Shown: positions 52,982 through 61,797, counted from the stretch's first letter. The stretch: 64,000 nucleotides of DNA from Tenericutes bacterium MZ-XQ (GCA_002838205.1 CP017950.1:1494858-1558857), one strand, 5' to 3'. Notes: generated by a model from the sequence alone, not told the origin. Translations and numbers: made by a program.

Positions 52982-53013
52982 AAAAAAAGAAGATATTAAG
53001 CCAATATCTTCTT
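52982..53013 (-). terminator. Terminator of trpB
   Basis: On the minus strand an 11-pair stem (AAGAAGATATT / AATATCTTCTT, loop of five) is followed by seven U. It also stands just upstream of the NYN gene. Confidence 0.9.
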
Positions 53014-53029
53014 TTATTATCAATCATTT

Positions 53030-54205
53030 CTAATCGATTAATTCATAATTTCTAAATTTAGCAACTTGCTTAACATCTTTATCTCCACGACCGGATAAGT
53101 TGACAACAATAATCTTATCTTTAGGAAGTTTTGGTGCAAGTCTTATTGCTTCTACGACAGCATGTGAACTTTCAATCGCTGGTATGATACCTTCTACTTT
53201 TGATAAATATTCAAATGCAGACACAGCTTCTTCGTCTGTTGCACTTACATAATTAACTCTTCCGATATCTTTTAAATATGCATGCTCAGGTCCAATACCT
53301 GGATAATCTAAACCTGCAGAGATCGAATAAACTGGAGAAATTTCACCATCATCTTCAGTTAACACAAGTGTTCTCATACCATGAATCACAGCTTCTTTTC
53401 CTAGTGTCATGGTTGCAGCATGTTCTTTCGTATCAATACCTTTTCCAGCTGCTTCTACACCAATAAGATTAACTTCTTTATTATCTATAAAATCGTAGAA
53501 TGCTCCAATAGCATTACTTCCACCACCTGCGCAAGCAATGACATAATCAGGAAGTCTTTGTTCGACTTCATTTAGTTGTACCTTAATCTCTTCGCCAATC
53601 ACTTTTTGGAAATCTCTTACCATCATTGGATATGGATGTGGACCTACTGCTGAACCAATTAAGTAAAAAGTATCTTCTAGTTCACTACTCCATGTAATTA
53701 AAGCACTATCTACTGCCTCTTTTAAAGTCTTTAAACCATCATGAACTGCAACAACTTTAGCTCCTAATAGCTCCATACGATAGACATTTAAAGACTGCTT
53801 AATCATATCGACATATCCCATGTGAATCTCACATTCCATACCAAATAATGCTGCCGCAGTTGCAGTCGCAACGCCATGTTGTCCAGCCCCAGTTTCCGCA
53901 ATCAATTTCTTTTTACCCATGCGTTTTGCAAGGAGTGCTTGACCAATCACGTTATTGATTTTATGTGCACCTGTGTGATTTAAATCTTCTCTTTTGAAAT
54001 AAATTTTTGCGCCACCAAGATCTTCTGTCATATTTTTTGCATAATACAATAAAGAAGGTCTATTTGCATACGTTCTTAAATAAAATTTAAATTCATTTAA
54101 AAAATCCTCATCATGCTTATACTTGTTATAAGCCTCTTCTACTTCTTTAACCGCTTTAAGAATAGGTCCTGGGACATATTGTCCACCAAATTTTCCAAAC
54201 TCCAT
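53030..54205 (-). CDS. trpB: Tryptophan synthase beta chain, stand-alone
   Basis: Joins indole and serine to make tryptophan with PLP. The 391 residues show [40 protein letters not shown] (Lys of the Schiff base), [19 protein letters not shown], the phosphate loop [12 protein letters not shown] and the C-terminal NLSGRGDKD. This is the TrpB1 type that normally works with TrpA. No trpA or other trp gene adjoins, so the gene may serve to salvage indole. A T-box leader with a Trp specifier lies upstream, giving control by uncharged tRNA-Trp. RBS GGAAAG-type. Confidence 0.95.
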   Translation of the reverse strand: MEFGKFGGQYVPGPILKAVKEVEEAYNKYKHDEDFLNEFKFYLRTYANRPSLLYYAKNMTEDLGGAKIYFKREDLNHTGAHKINNVIGQALLAKRMGKKKLIAETGAGQHGVATATAAALFGMECEIHMGYVDMIKQSLNVYRMELLGAKVVAVHDGLKTLKEAVDSALITWSSELEDTFYLIGSAVGPHPYPMMVRDFQKVIGEEIKVQLNEVEQRLPDYVIACAGGGSNAIGAFYDFIDNKEVNLIGVEAAGKGIDTKEHAATMTLGKEAVIHGMRTLVLTEDDGEISPVYSISAGLDYPGIGPEHAYLKDIGRVNYVSATDEEAVSAFEYLSKVEGIIPAIESSHAVVEAIRLAPKLPKDKIIVVNLSGRGDKDVKQVAKFRNYELID

Positions 54206-54256
54206 TTCTTTTTCCTTTCTCGTCTTTTTAGGAAAAAGTATTTGTTTTTTGGGTAT

Positions 54257-54520
54257 AAAAAAAGAGCATCATCCATCGGGACGAGATGCTCGTGGTACCA
54301 CCCAAATTCAAGAAACTATGTTTCTCCTTTAACAAAATACTCCATCATTTAAGACTTTTATATTTTTAGTTTGCTAACGGAAACCAACCGGCTCAGGCTA
54401 CTTATTTCACCCTGCTTCTCAAAAGGCCATTCACTTAGTTATTGAATATATCCATCTTTCACTACCATGGACTCGCTAAATATGTTTACCTAAGTTACTC
54501 TTCTTTATCATAGAATTTAC
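54257..54520 (-). promoter_or_regulatory. T-box riboswitch (tRNA-Trp responsive) upstream of trpB
   Basis: The leader on the minus strand holds the T-box core GGGTGGTACCAC (54303-54292) and CGTCCC (54283-54278), then a terminator stem GAGCATC/GATGCTC with a seven-base U-run (54263-54257). Stem I is formed by ACTTAG (54495-54490) and CTAAGT (54438-54433); beneath it AGAGTA faces GAATGGCC. The specifier triplet would thus be TGG (54429-54427), i.e. Trp, which fits the downstream trpB. AGCGAG and the apical loop of Stem I are also recognisable. Uncharged tRNA-Trp should favour the antiterminator. Confidence 0.93.
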
Positions 54521-54525
54521 TCTTT

Positions 54526-54553
54526 ATTATAATGAATTTTTTTTCTTTGTCAA
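54526..54553 (-). promoter_or_regulatory. Promoter of the T-box-trpB transcript
   Basis: TTGACA (54553-54548) and TATAAT (54531-54526), both perfect, are separated by 16 bases and lie just before the T-box Stem I. Confidence 0.8.
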
Positions 54554-54569
54554 CATATAAACTATTTTT

Positions 54570-54872
54570 TTACATACAAGCGTAGATGATGTATAACAAA
54601 GCGGTAATGATTGGTATGATACTCATGATCAGCTTGATCAAATTTGTCTTACTCATATCCTTAAAAAATTTTAATATTGTCGCTAAAGGTATCATTAGCG
54701 CAACCACATAAAACGCACTTCTCAAAACCATAAAGAATGTATCATCGTATAATGTGTTTGTACAAACGCTGCCCCTAATTATAAATACACCTTGTATAAT
54801 CATATAAATGAATAAACTATATAAAATAGTAAAAAATATTGAAGTTGTATTTAAATATTTCTTAGCTATCAT
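54570..54872 (-). CDS. Small membrane protein of unknown function
   Basis: About 100 residues from the ATG at 54872, chosen because AGGGGGC lies a few bases upstream. Three TM segments are visible (about 12-32, 45-68 and 80-100), with a Cys in the first loop. The pattern recalls DUF2975-like proteins but I cannot assign a family firmly. It sits alone between trpB and the arsenite pump, on the same strand. Confidence 0.6.
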   Translation of the reverse strand: MIAKKYLNTTSIFFTILYSLFIYMIIQGVFIIRGSVCTNTLYDDTFFMVLRSAFYVVALMIPLATILKFFKDMSKTNLIKLIMSIIPIITALLYIIYACM

Positions 54873-54977
54873 TTCTATGCCCCCTAAGTTTTTATACGCT
54901 TCCATTATATCTTTTTAATAAAAAATGTCAACATAAAGTCAATTGAAATATTCTAAATCTTTACAGATTGTTTTGTT

Positions 54978-56006
54978 CTAGTCAAACATCATTTTAGTTT
55001 TGTTCGCGATTTTAACTAATATCAACATCACAGGAACTTCTACTAATACACCAACGATTGTCACAAGAGCTACACCTGGATTAAGGGGGAATAATGCGAT
55101 TGCTACAGCAACTGCTAACTCAAAGAAATTGCTCGCACCAATCATACCTGCAGGAGCAGCAACATCATGTGGTAGTTTAATCAATTTTGCGCCATAATAA
55201 GCAATAAAAAATATGAAAAACGTTTGAATAACAAGTGGAATACTAATGAGTAAAATATGTGTTGGATTATCAATGATGAGATCACTTTGGAGTGAAAAGA
55301 TAAGAATTAAAGTCACTAATAAACCCATAATGGTTGTTTTCGAAAATTTTGGAATAACTATTTCTTTTAAAAATTCTTCACCCTTATTTTTGATTATATA
55401 ATATCTTGTAAGCGAAGCTGCTAGAAGCGGAATCACTACAAAGATTAAAACTGATAAAAATAGTGTACCCCATGGTACAGTTATACCACCAATACCTAAT
55501 AGCAAACCTACAATAGGTACAAATAGTAACAATATGATTAAATCATTGGTTGCTACTTGAACAAGGGTATATGCAGGATTACCTCTAGTTAAACTACTCC
55601 AGACAAAAACCATAGCTGTACATGGTGCAGCACCTAGTAAAACAGCACCTGCCAAATAATCATTTGCTAACTCATTAGGTATTAGATTTTTAAATAAAAC
55701 AAAGAAAAACAAGCTAGCAATTAAAAACATGGTAAATGGTTTTATAAGCCAATTAACAAACCAAGTAAGATATAAACCTTTTGGATTTTTTCCAACATTT
55801 TTGATAGAAGTGAAATCTATTTTTAACATCATTGGATAGATCATAATCCAAATAAGAATACCAATAGGTATATTAACATTGTAAACTTCAAATTGATTTA
55901 AAAACTCTGGTATAAATCCTAAAAAATTCCCAATCAAAAGTCCAATACTCATACATAGTAATACAAACAATGTTAAGTATTTTTCAAAGAAGCTCATCTG
56001 TTTCAT
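54978..56006 (-). CDS. acr3: ACR3-family arsenite efflux pump
   Basis: Exports arsenite. The 342 residues contain ten TM helices and the ACR3 signature around GAAPCTAMVFVWSSLTRGNP, which holds the conserved essential Cys, plus FVNWLIKPFTMFLIASLFF and GASNFFELAVAVAIALF. Its start is two bases after the arsC stop. With arsC it forms the distal half of an arsenic operon whose proximal half (arsR, permease, thioredoxin-like) is now across an IS110 insertion. Confidence 0.95.
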   Translation of the reverse strand: MKQMSFFEKYLTLFVLLCMSIGLLIGNFLGFIPEFLNQFEVYNVNIPIGILIWIMIYPMMLKIDFTSIKNVGKNPKGLYLTWFVNWLIKPFTMFLIASLFFFVLFKNLIPNELANDYLAGAVLLGAAPCTAMVFVWSSLTRGNPAYTLVQVATNDLIILLLFVPIVGLLLGIGGITVPWGTLFLSVLIFVVIPLLAASLTRYYIIKNKGEEFLKEIVIPKFSKTTIMGLLVTLILIFSLQSDLIIDNPTHILLISIPLVIQTFFIFFIAYYGAKLIKLPHDVAAPAGMIGASNFFELAVAVAIALFPLNPGVALVTIVGVLVEVPVMLILVKIANKTKMMFD

Positions 56007-56008
56007 GA

Positions 56009-56407
56009 CTATAATTCGCCTTTTTCAATACGTTCAATCAGTTCAACAACTTTTTTTCTAACCAACTCACGAGTCTCTTCAAATCCACTTTTTGGACCAC
56101 CGCTTGGATCATCTAATCCCCAATCTTCTCTATGATTACATGGCACAAAAGGACATTCGACCCCACAGCCCATCGTGATTAAGATATCTAAATCATCTGG
56201 AAGGACATCTAGTAATTTACTTTTCGCATGACTCATATCAACACCTGCATCCGTCATGACTTCTAATGCCATAGGTTTTGGAGCATCATACTTTTCAGTG
56301 CCTGCAGAATATGCTTCAATAACACCCTCACCTAAATGTTTAGCCCAACCTTCAGCCATAATACTTCTACAACTATTGTGTATACAAACAAACGCTACTT
56401 TCTTCAT
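56009..56407 (-). CDS. arsC: Thioredoxin-coupled arsenate reductase
   Basis: Reduces arsenate to arsenite for export. 132 residues of the low-molecular-weight phosphatase fold: catalytic loop VCIHNSCRSIMAE, redox cysteines in MGCGVECPFVPC and the DWGLDDPSGG acid motif. This is the Bacillus/Staphylococcus type using thioredoxin. RBS is weak. The gene now starts about 250 bases from an IS110 transposase on the opposite strand, so its original promoter at arsR is probably cut off. Confidence 0.95.
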   Translation of the reverse strand: MKKVAFVCIHNSCRSIMAEGWAKHLGEGVIEAYSAGTEKYDAPKPMALEVMTDAGVDMSHAKSKLLDVLPDDLDILITMGCGVECPFVPCNHREDWGLDDPSGGPKSGFEETRELVRKKVVELIERIEKGEL

Positions 56408-56541
56408 ACATATACTTGTATACTCAAAACTGTAATAATAGTTAGAGTATAACTTCCTTTCTTTCTATTGTTATAATTAAATTAAGCACTGTGGATTTGT
56501 GTCATTTATATATAGCTTTGACTATTGGAGGAGACTCTTAC

Positions 56542-56621
56542 CACAGTTCTTATTTTTAATGTCAATCAGTAAGTTAGCGCTTGACGCTTCATCACAAGAC
56601 TACATAAATAAGAAATCTGTG
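56542..56621 (+). ncRNA. Candidate IS110 bridge RNA
   Basis: Upstream of the transposase, CACAG plus TTCTTATTT (56542-56555) pairs with AAATAAGAA and CTGTG (56606-56621) in a long stem with one two-base bulge. It encloses a subdomain where GTCAA (56561-56565) pairs with TTGAC (56581-56585) around a 15-base loop. IS110-group elements are known to encode in this place a bridge RNA whose loops pair with target and donor DNA. Structure and position fit; exact ends and loop-target pairing are not shown. Confidence 0.6.
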
Positions 56622-56659
56622 ACTTACCCAGTGCTAAAACTTATATTGGAGGTGTTTTT

Positions 56660-57826
56660 ATGTACTTAATCGGAATTGATATCTCTAAGTACAAACACGA
56701 CTGCTTCATAGCTACTGAAGCAGGTATTCAAATCAAAGCATTCAGCTTTGATAACAATCGTTTAGGTTTCGATTTATTTCTTGAGGTCTTAAAATCTTTA
56801 GATCAGTCAAAAGAAATAAGAATAGGTCTTGAGTCAACAGGACACTATGGATCAAACCTTAAACAGTTTATCACGGCATCTGGTTATACTTATCTGGAAT
56901 TTAACCCTTACTTAACGCACATGTTTTCCAAGGCATTATCGTTACGTAAGACAAAGACAGATAAAGTTGACGCCAAAACGATTTCAAGTATGCTAGGTTC
57001 TGTTGACTACAAGACCTTACATACTAAATTTTACCACATCAACGAATTAAAACAACTGGTAAGGTATCGTCATGTTCAAATGGTCAATCGTTCTAAAACA
57101 CTCATTGAACTGACAAACATCCTTGATCGTATCTTTCCTGAGTTTAAACCTTTTTTTAACGAAAGACTCTCTAGTAGTGCGATGTTCATCCTTAAAAAGT
57201 TCAAATCCAGAGCAAGAATTTCGAAACTTTCTAACAATGACTATGAATCCATTAGAAGTCACTCTAAAGGCAGATTATCTTATGTTAGAGTTCAAAAACT
57301 TAAATCTTTAGCTAAATCATCAGTTGGATATGAAACTCAGTCTGATCTGTTACTTCTTAAACACTCCATAAAACACTATGAGACGTTAACTGAAATCATT
57401 GAATCTGTTGAACATGAAATCATCCATCTCATGGAAAATATCAATCAAACACTGACAACCATTCCAGGTCTCAACATCATCTCTGCAGCAATTATCATCG
57501 CCGAACTTGGTGATTTTAAAAACTTTACAAATCCAGCTCAAATTGTTTCATTTGCTGGACTGGATACATCTGTCAATCAATCAGGAACAATAGAAACCAG
57601 AGGACATATCGTCAAACGTGGATCCGGATTACTTAGAATGACTTTTTGGCAAATCACTTTTGCGGGCTTAAGATTGAATCCTAAACTCTATGATTATTAC
57701 CTTAAGAAACGTGCTGAAGGTAAACATCATAAAGTCGCCATGGTTCACTCTGTTAGAAAACTAATACGCACGATATACTATTTAGGTGTCAACCAACTGA
57801 CATTTGATCATTCACATTTCAAATAA
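56660..57826 (+). CDS. IS110-family transposase/recombinase
   Basis: 388 residues. N-terminal RuvC-like DEDD domain (YLIGIDISKYKHDCFIATE, with Asp; IRIGLESTGHYGSNL with Glu; KTDKVDAKTISSM with two Asp), a middle helical region and the C-terminal domain with TIPGLNIISAAIIIAELGDF, AQIVSFAGLDTS and the serine-containing segment KRGSGLLRMTFWQ. All elements are intact, so the element may be active. RBS GGAGGTG. It probably works with the RNA from the leader just upstream. Confidence 0.95.
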   Translation: MYLIGIDISKYKHDCFIATEAGIQIKAFSFDNNRLGFDLFLEVLKSLDQSKEIRIGLESTGHYGSNLKQFITASGYTYLEFNPYLTHMFSKALSLRKTKTDKVDAKTISSMLGSVDYKTLHTKFYHINELKQLVRYRHVQMVNRSKTLIELTNILDRIFPEFKPFFNERLSSSAMFILKKFKSRARISKLSNNDYESIRSHSKGRLSYVRVQKLKSLAKSSVGYETQSDLLLLKHSIKHYETLTEIIESVEHEIIHLMENINQTLTTIPGLNIISAAIIIAELGDFKNFTNPAQIVSFAGLDTSVNQSGTIETRGHIVKRGSGLLRMTFWQITFAGLRLNPKLYDYYLKKRAEGKHHKVAMVHSVRKLIRTIYYLGVNQLTFDHSHFK

Positions 57827-57941
57827 TCAAATGAGGGTGTAGCTACCTCTTATTTGTTCATAAAACTTATATAGGCTTCCATGTGAGGTCTTTTACTATT
57901 TTTTATCATTTATTGCTTGACTTATTATAGTAAGTCTCCTT

Positions 57942-58172
57942 TTATTTTAAAATTTCTACAAGTTTTGAAACTACAGGTACTTGCCCTGATATGACAACTT
58001 TTCCATCAACAACAAGTGCTGGTGTACGCATCACACCATAAGACATAATGTCTTTAATTTCTGTAACTTTTTCTACTTCTGCTTCAATATTTAATGCTTT
58101 TAAAGCATCATAAACATTTTTTTCTAATTTTTTACAACTTGGACAACCTGTACCTAATACTTTAATATTCAT
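57942..58172 (-). CDS. Small thioredoxin/glutaredoxin-like protein (TM0996 type)
   Basis: 76 residues with the redox site GTGCPSCKKLEKN and cis-Pro motif VMRTPALVVDGK. Such minimal thioredoxins are usually encoded next to the DUF318/ArsP-type permease, as here (16 bases downstream of it). It may supply electrons to ArsC or act in metal handling with the permease; the role is inferred. It is now the last gene before the IS110 insertion. Confidence 0.9.
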   Translation of the reverse strand: MNIKVLGTGCPSCKKLEKNVYDALKALNIEAEVEKVTEIKDIMSYGVMRTPALVVDGKVVISGQVPVVSKLVEILK

Positions 58173-58187
58173 TTTCTTATCTCCTTT

Positions 58188-59210
58188 TTATATGAATAAA
58201 TAACCAAATATATTAAATAAATAACCCGTAATGATAATACCAACAACTACAATAGATACAAACATCGTTAATAGTTTAGGTTTAATCACTTTTTTAAGCA
58301 TAATGATTGATGGTAAGCTTAATGCTGTTACAGCCATCATAAGGGCTAATACAGTCCCAATGCCAACACCTTTTAACACTAATGCTTCTGCTATCGGTAA
58401 TGTTCCAAAAATGTCTGCATACATTGGAATGCCTACAATCGTCGCGATCAATACAGAAAATGGATTGTTATCTCCTAAAACAGTTTCAATCAATGACTGT
58501 GGGACATAACCATGAATGATTGCACCTATACCGACACCTATGAAAATATACATCCATACTCTTGAAATGATTTCCTTAACCTGCTCGAAAGCATATGTAT
58601 GCTTTTCTTTTCGTGTTTTACTTTCAGTTTCAATATTAGTCATAGTTTCTTTTTGTTCTGTAATGAACGATTCCACATGTTTTTCCATATGGAATTTATC
58701 GATGAGCAATCCACCAATGACTGCAATCACTAATCCAACAACGACATAAGACAATGCAATCGTCCAATTAAAGATGCTCGCAAGAAGTATCACAGATGCA
58801 AGGTCAACAAGAGGTGATGAAATTAAAAACGAAAATGTAACCCCGACTGGTAATCCGGCTTTTGTAAATCCAATAAAAATTGGAATTGATGAACACGAAC
58901 AAAATGGAGTTACTGTGCCTAATAATGCACCAACAACATGACCAGATATCCCTTTAAATTTAGATAAGGTCTGTCTAGTTCTTTCTGGAGTTATATTCGA
59001 CTGTATATAAGATGATATATATATTAATACCGATAATAGAATAAATATTTTGATTACATCATAAATAAAAAACGATAGACTGTCTTTTATATAAGTTTGT
59101 TCTTTTATTCCGACTACATCAACTAAAAATCTATCAACAAGTGATTGTAACCAAGTCATTTTTAGCAGAGCATCATTTAAAAAAGCAAAGAAATCTCCTA
59201 TATACTGCAT
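58188..59210 (-). CDS. DUF318/ArsP-type permease
   Basis: 340 residues, about eight TM helices, with the family motif GTVTPFCSCSSIPIFIGFTK and SFLISSPLVDLAS, and a central cytoplasmic loop containing Glu/Lys-rich sequence. Members (ArsP) export organoarsenicals, others are of unknown function. Cysteines in CSCSS are the conserved feature. The start at 59210 overlaps the arsR 3' end by 13 bases. It lies in the arsR operon. Confidence 0.9.
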   Translation of the reverse strand: MQYIGDFFAFLNDALLKMTWLQSLVDRFLVDVVGIKEQTYIKDSLSFFIYDVIKIFILLSVLIYISSYIQSNITPERTRQTLSKFKGISGHVVGALLGTVTPFCSCSSIPIFIGFTKAGLPVGVTFSFLISSPLVDLASVILLASIFNWTIALSYVVVGLVIAVIGGLLIDKFHMEKHVESFITEQKETMTNIETESKTRKEKHTYAFEQVKEIISRVWMYIFIGVGIGAIIHGYVPQSLIETVLGDNNPFSVLIATIVGIPMYADIFGTLPIAEALVLKGVGIGTVLALMMAVTALSLPSIIMLKKVIKPKLLTMFVSIVVVGIIITGYLFNIFGYLFI

Positions 59211-59488
59211 GCATCTTCACTCGCGTTTTTCAAATTTTCTAAAAATTCAATCATCTCATCAATTTTTGACCGATCAATGTAATGCTTAATCCAATTACCT
59301 TCTCTTCTAGCGGTTGCTAGTCCAGATTTTGTAATATGTTTTAAGTGATAAGATAGTGTTGGTTGTGAAATTGGCAGTTTATCGATTAAAGTACATCCGC
59401 ATGTTTCTCCTTTAATTAATAACTCCACAATCTCTAACCGGTTCAAATCTGAAAGCACTTTAAAGTAATCTACCATTTTTTCTTTCAT
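59198..59488 (-). CDS. arsR: ArsR-family repressor
   Basis: 96-residue winged-helix metalloregulator. The As(III)-binding pair is in GETCGCTLID (CxC in the recognition-proximal helix), and the recognition helix reads ISQPTLSYHLKHITKSGL. A further Cys is near the C-terminus (EDACSI). It is first in the operon and probably represses its own promoter through the inverted repeats at 59507-59561. Arsenite binding would release it. Confidence 0.94.
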   Translation of the reverse strand: MKEKMVDYFKVLSDLNRLEIVELLIKGETCGCTLIDKLPISQPTLSYHLKHITKSGLATARREGNWIKHYIDRSKIDEMIEFLENLKNASEDACSI

Positions 59489-59506
59489 AAATTCATTCCA
59501 TCCTAT

Positions 59507-59567
59507 ATCGATGTTTATCTATATTGATAACCATCTATATTATAAACCAATAAACATCGATTATCAA
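59507..59567 (-). promoter_or_regulatory. ars promoter with paired ArsR-type operators
   Basis: Minus-strand TTGATA (59567-59562) and TATAAT (59544-59539) are 17 bases apart. The 12-base sequence ATAAACATCGAT (59550-59561) lies in the spacer and its exact reverse complement (ATCGATGTTTAT) at 59507-59518, 31 bases between them. Such AT-rich inverted repeats over the promoter fit ArsR operators. Confidence 0.75.
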
Positions 59568-59589
59568 TCTTTTTTTTGTAAAGAATGCG

Positions 59590-59614
59590 AAAAAAAAAGA
59601 TGCATGAGCATCTT
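59590..59614 (-). terminator. Terminator of the PAS-GGDEF gene
   Basis: AAGATGC, loop of four and GCATCTT form a seven-pair stem with a long U-run on the minus strand, right after the stop codon. Confidence 0.88.
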
Positions 59615-60570
59615 CTATGACTTGATTTGATTACGTCCAGCATTTTTTGCTTGATACATGAGATCATCAACGCGTTTGATGACATCATCAATGGTTTCTT
59701 CTAGTTGATACTCAACCACACCCATACTTACAGTAATGTGACCAACTTTTGGAACTTTAAGATTTGATATCAATTGATGCAAGCGTTTTGCTGCTTTAAT
59801 TGCTCCTTCTATATCTGTACTTGGAAGCACCAAAAAGAACTCTTCACCACCATATCTATAGATATAATCACTCGATCTTTTATCTTCCATAATTAATTTT
59901 GCTAAAAGCTTTAAAACATCATCTCCAACAAGATGTCCATAACGATCATTAATCTTTTTGAAGTGATCGATATCAAACATGATCAATGAAAAAGGTGCTT
60001 GTTTATGGAATTTCATTTTAATTAATTCATCTATTTTGTGAAATAATAATCTTCTGTTATACGTATGTGTTAATGTATCTCTTTCTGATAGTTCAATAAG
60101 ATCACTTTCAATTTTTTTAGATTTACTGATATCAAAAACAATACCTTGTAAAAACAATGGGTTCCCATTTTGGTCTCTTTTAGTCACTGTACCTCGATCA
60201 TAATACCATAAATAATGTCCATCTTTATGTCTAATCCGGTATTCAACTTCGTATGTTGGAGTTTTACCAGCTAAGTGATCTCTCATGTTTTGCATCACTG
60301 GTTCATAATCATCAGGATGCAGTTTATCAGTAAAAAACTCGAATCCTACTTCTCCAATAACAAGAGGATCGTATCCTAACTGAGAAACTTTCTTTTCATT
60401 AAATACAACTTTATTACGATCATAAAACCAATGCCATTGACCTAAATTTCCAGCCATGGAAACTCTACTAAAAATGAGTTATTCTTTACATCAATTTCTT
60501 TTTCCAGTGCTTCTTCCAACTCATGAATCTTTGTTATTAAATCTTCTTTGCTCCACTCTTCATATTTCAT
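59615..60570 (-). pseudogene. PAS-GGDEF diguanylate cyclase gene with a -1 frameshift near the 5' end
   Basis: The natural start is the ATG at 60570 (RBS GGGG), giving MKYEEWSKEDLITKIHELEE, a coiled-coil-like start. The frame breaks at a T5 run (coding strand 60474-60470). One extra T would give NNSFFSRVSMAGNLGQWHWF and enter the long frame, which holds a PAS_3 domain (about 35-150 of the joined product: RIRHKDGHYLWYYDRGT) and a GGDEF domain with DIDHFKKINDRYGH and active-site YGGEEFF. Without repair, an ATG at 60457 could start a product missing only the first 38 residues, with the PAS and GGDEF domains largely complete. Product would make cyclic di-GMP. Confidence 0.8.
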
Positions 60571-60584
60571 AGTCTACCCCTTCT

Positions 60585-60845
60585 CTATGATATCTGATAG
60601 TTTAGATATGTAAAAACATATACATCAGTTATATAAAAGTATATTAAGACCAAACTAACAATAAACATAACTACGCCACCAAAAATGACAGAATGAATAG
60701 CATAATCGGTGTATTCAACTTTACCTTTAATTCTAAAATAATCGCTTATTTTCAGTATAAGGACTGGTTTGAAAATTGAAAGACAACTTATTGTCCATAA
60801 GAAAAAAATAAATAATATAAACCCAACCATTGATTTAATCTCCAT
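60585..60845 (-). CDS. Small two-TM membrane protein of unknown function
   Basis: 86 residues with TM segments at about 7-27 and 52-74 and a basic segment between them (KPVLILKISDYFRIKGKVEY). The layout resembles DUF6199-like proteins, but the match is weak. It is upstream of the GGDEF gene by 15 bases on the same strand, so the two may be cotranscribed. Confidence 0.6.
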   Translation of the reverse strand: MEIKSMVGFILFIFFLWTISCLSIFKPVLILKISDYFRIKGKVEYTDYAIHSVIFGGVVMFIVSLVLIYFYITDVYVFTYLNYQIS

Positions 60846-60875
60846 TAATCATATCTTAGGATTATTATACCACTT

Positions 60876-60905
60876 AAAAAAATAAAACTCCATAATCTGG
60901 AGTTT
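60876..60905 (-). terminator. Terminator of the DUF1295 gene
   Basis: AAACTCCA, loop of five and TGGAGTTT form an eight-pair stem with a U-rich tail on the minus strand. Confidence 0.88.
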
Positions 60906-60912
60906 CATGATA

Positions 60913-61797
60913 TTATTGATCAGCTTTTCCCCAAGGGAAAATCATAGGAACTTTTTTTGTATAAGCTTCCCAACCGTCATATTTCGACATATGCTTTTCT
61001 AACATAGGTGTTGATATCTTAATGAGTACTGTGCTCATTAATAATGGGGAAATCACCATAATGAGATAATAGATGATACTTATATTTGCATCTGTAAATA
61101 ACATTGAAAAACCTACAATATATAATCCAGTCCATATCGCGATCTCTCCAAAATAATTTGGATGTCTTGTAATAGACCATAAACCTTTATCCATAAGTTT
61201 CTTTGTTTTCATAGCTATATGTTTTCGTAATTGCTCATCACCAACGACTTCAAAGAATAATCCTATTGCTGCAATAAGTAACCCAATGATCACAATGATC
61301 AGTGATATGCCTTCAAAAGCAAATGTATTAAACTTAATGATGTAATAACTTGCAGCACCAACAATAAAGTTGATAATGCCTTGGATCATAAATACTCTAA
61401 AAAAAGCAATAATAACAACTTTATTTCCCCACTCTTTACGCCAATTTGCATATCTAAAGTCTTCAGGTTTCCCCCAATTTCTTCTGATTAGTCTTGCGGA
61501 AAGTCTTACACCCCATAAAGTAATAAACCCAGCAATCACAAATGATAATATGGTAGGATTTTCTGTAAACAATATCGTAGCCCACGCTCCAAATACAAAT
61601 CCTAATCCCCAGCCCATATCAACAATTGAGTTATCCTTAATTATTTGTGCAACAATAAAAAATACAGTGAAATAGCCTAATGTGATAAGCATTGGATAAA
61701 GTAATCCTTCATCTCCAAACTTAGTAAAGCCTATGGTTGCAATTGCAACAGTAATTGCAGCTAAAACTGTGTAAATAATGATTCTTTTAATATCCAT
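60913..61797 (-). CDS. DUF1295 membrane protein (steroid 5-alpha-reductase/ICMT-like)
   Basis: 294 residues with about seven TM helices. The signature SIVDMGWGLGFVFGAWATIL near the N-terminus and SITRHPNYFGEIAIWTGLYI near the C-terminus are typical of DUF1295, which belongs with ICMT and steroid reductase folds; the RHPNYFGE motif would bind the cofactor. Possible role in lipid or isoprenoid reduction or methylation. Single gene with its own terminator. Confidence 0.88.
   Translation of the reverse strand: MDIKRIIIYTVLAAITVAIATIGFTKFGDEGLLYPMLITLGYFTVFFIVAQIIKDNSIVDMGWGLGFVFGAWATILFTENPTILSFVIAGFITLWGVRLSARLIRRNWGKPEDFRYANWRKEWGNKVVIIAFFRVFMIQGIINFIVGAASYYIIKFNTFAFEGISLIIVIIGLLIAAIGLFFEVVGDEQLRKHIAMKTKKLMDKGLWSITRHPNYFGEIAIWTGLYIVGFSMLFTDANISIIYYLIMVISPLLMSTVLIKISTPMLEKHMSKYDGWEAYTKKVPMIFPWGKADQ

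Larger units (their letters stand above)
56470..57935 (+). mobile_element. IS110-family insertion sequence (ends approximate)
   Basis: Transposase gene with about 190 bases of structured non-coding DNA before it and about 110 after it. IS110 elements lack obvious terminal repeats, so I cannot fix the ends. It lies on the strand opposite to the ars genes and divides arsR-permease-thioredoxin from arsC-acr3. The right non-coding part (57827-57941) holds a small hairpin (GAGGGTGTAGCTACCTC) but no gene. Confidence 0.8.
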
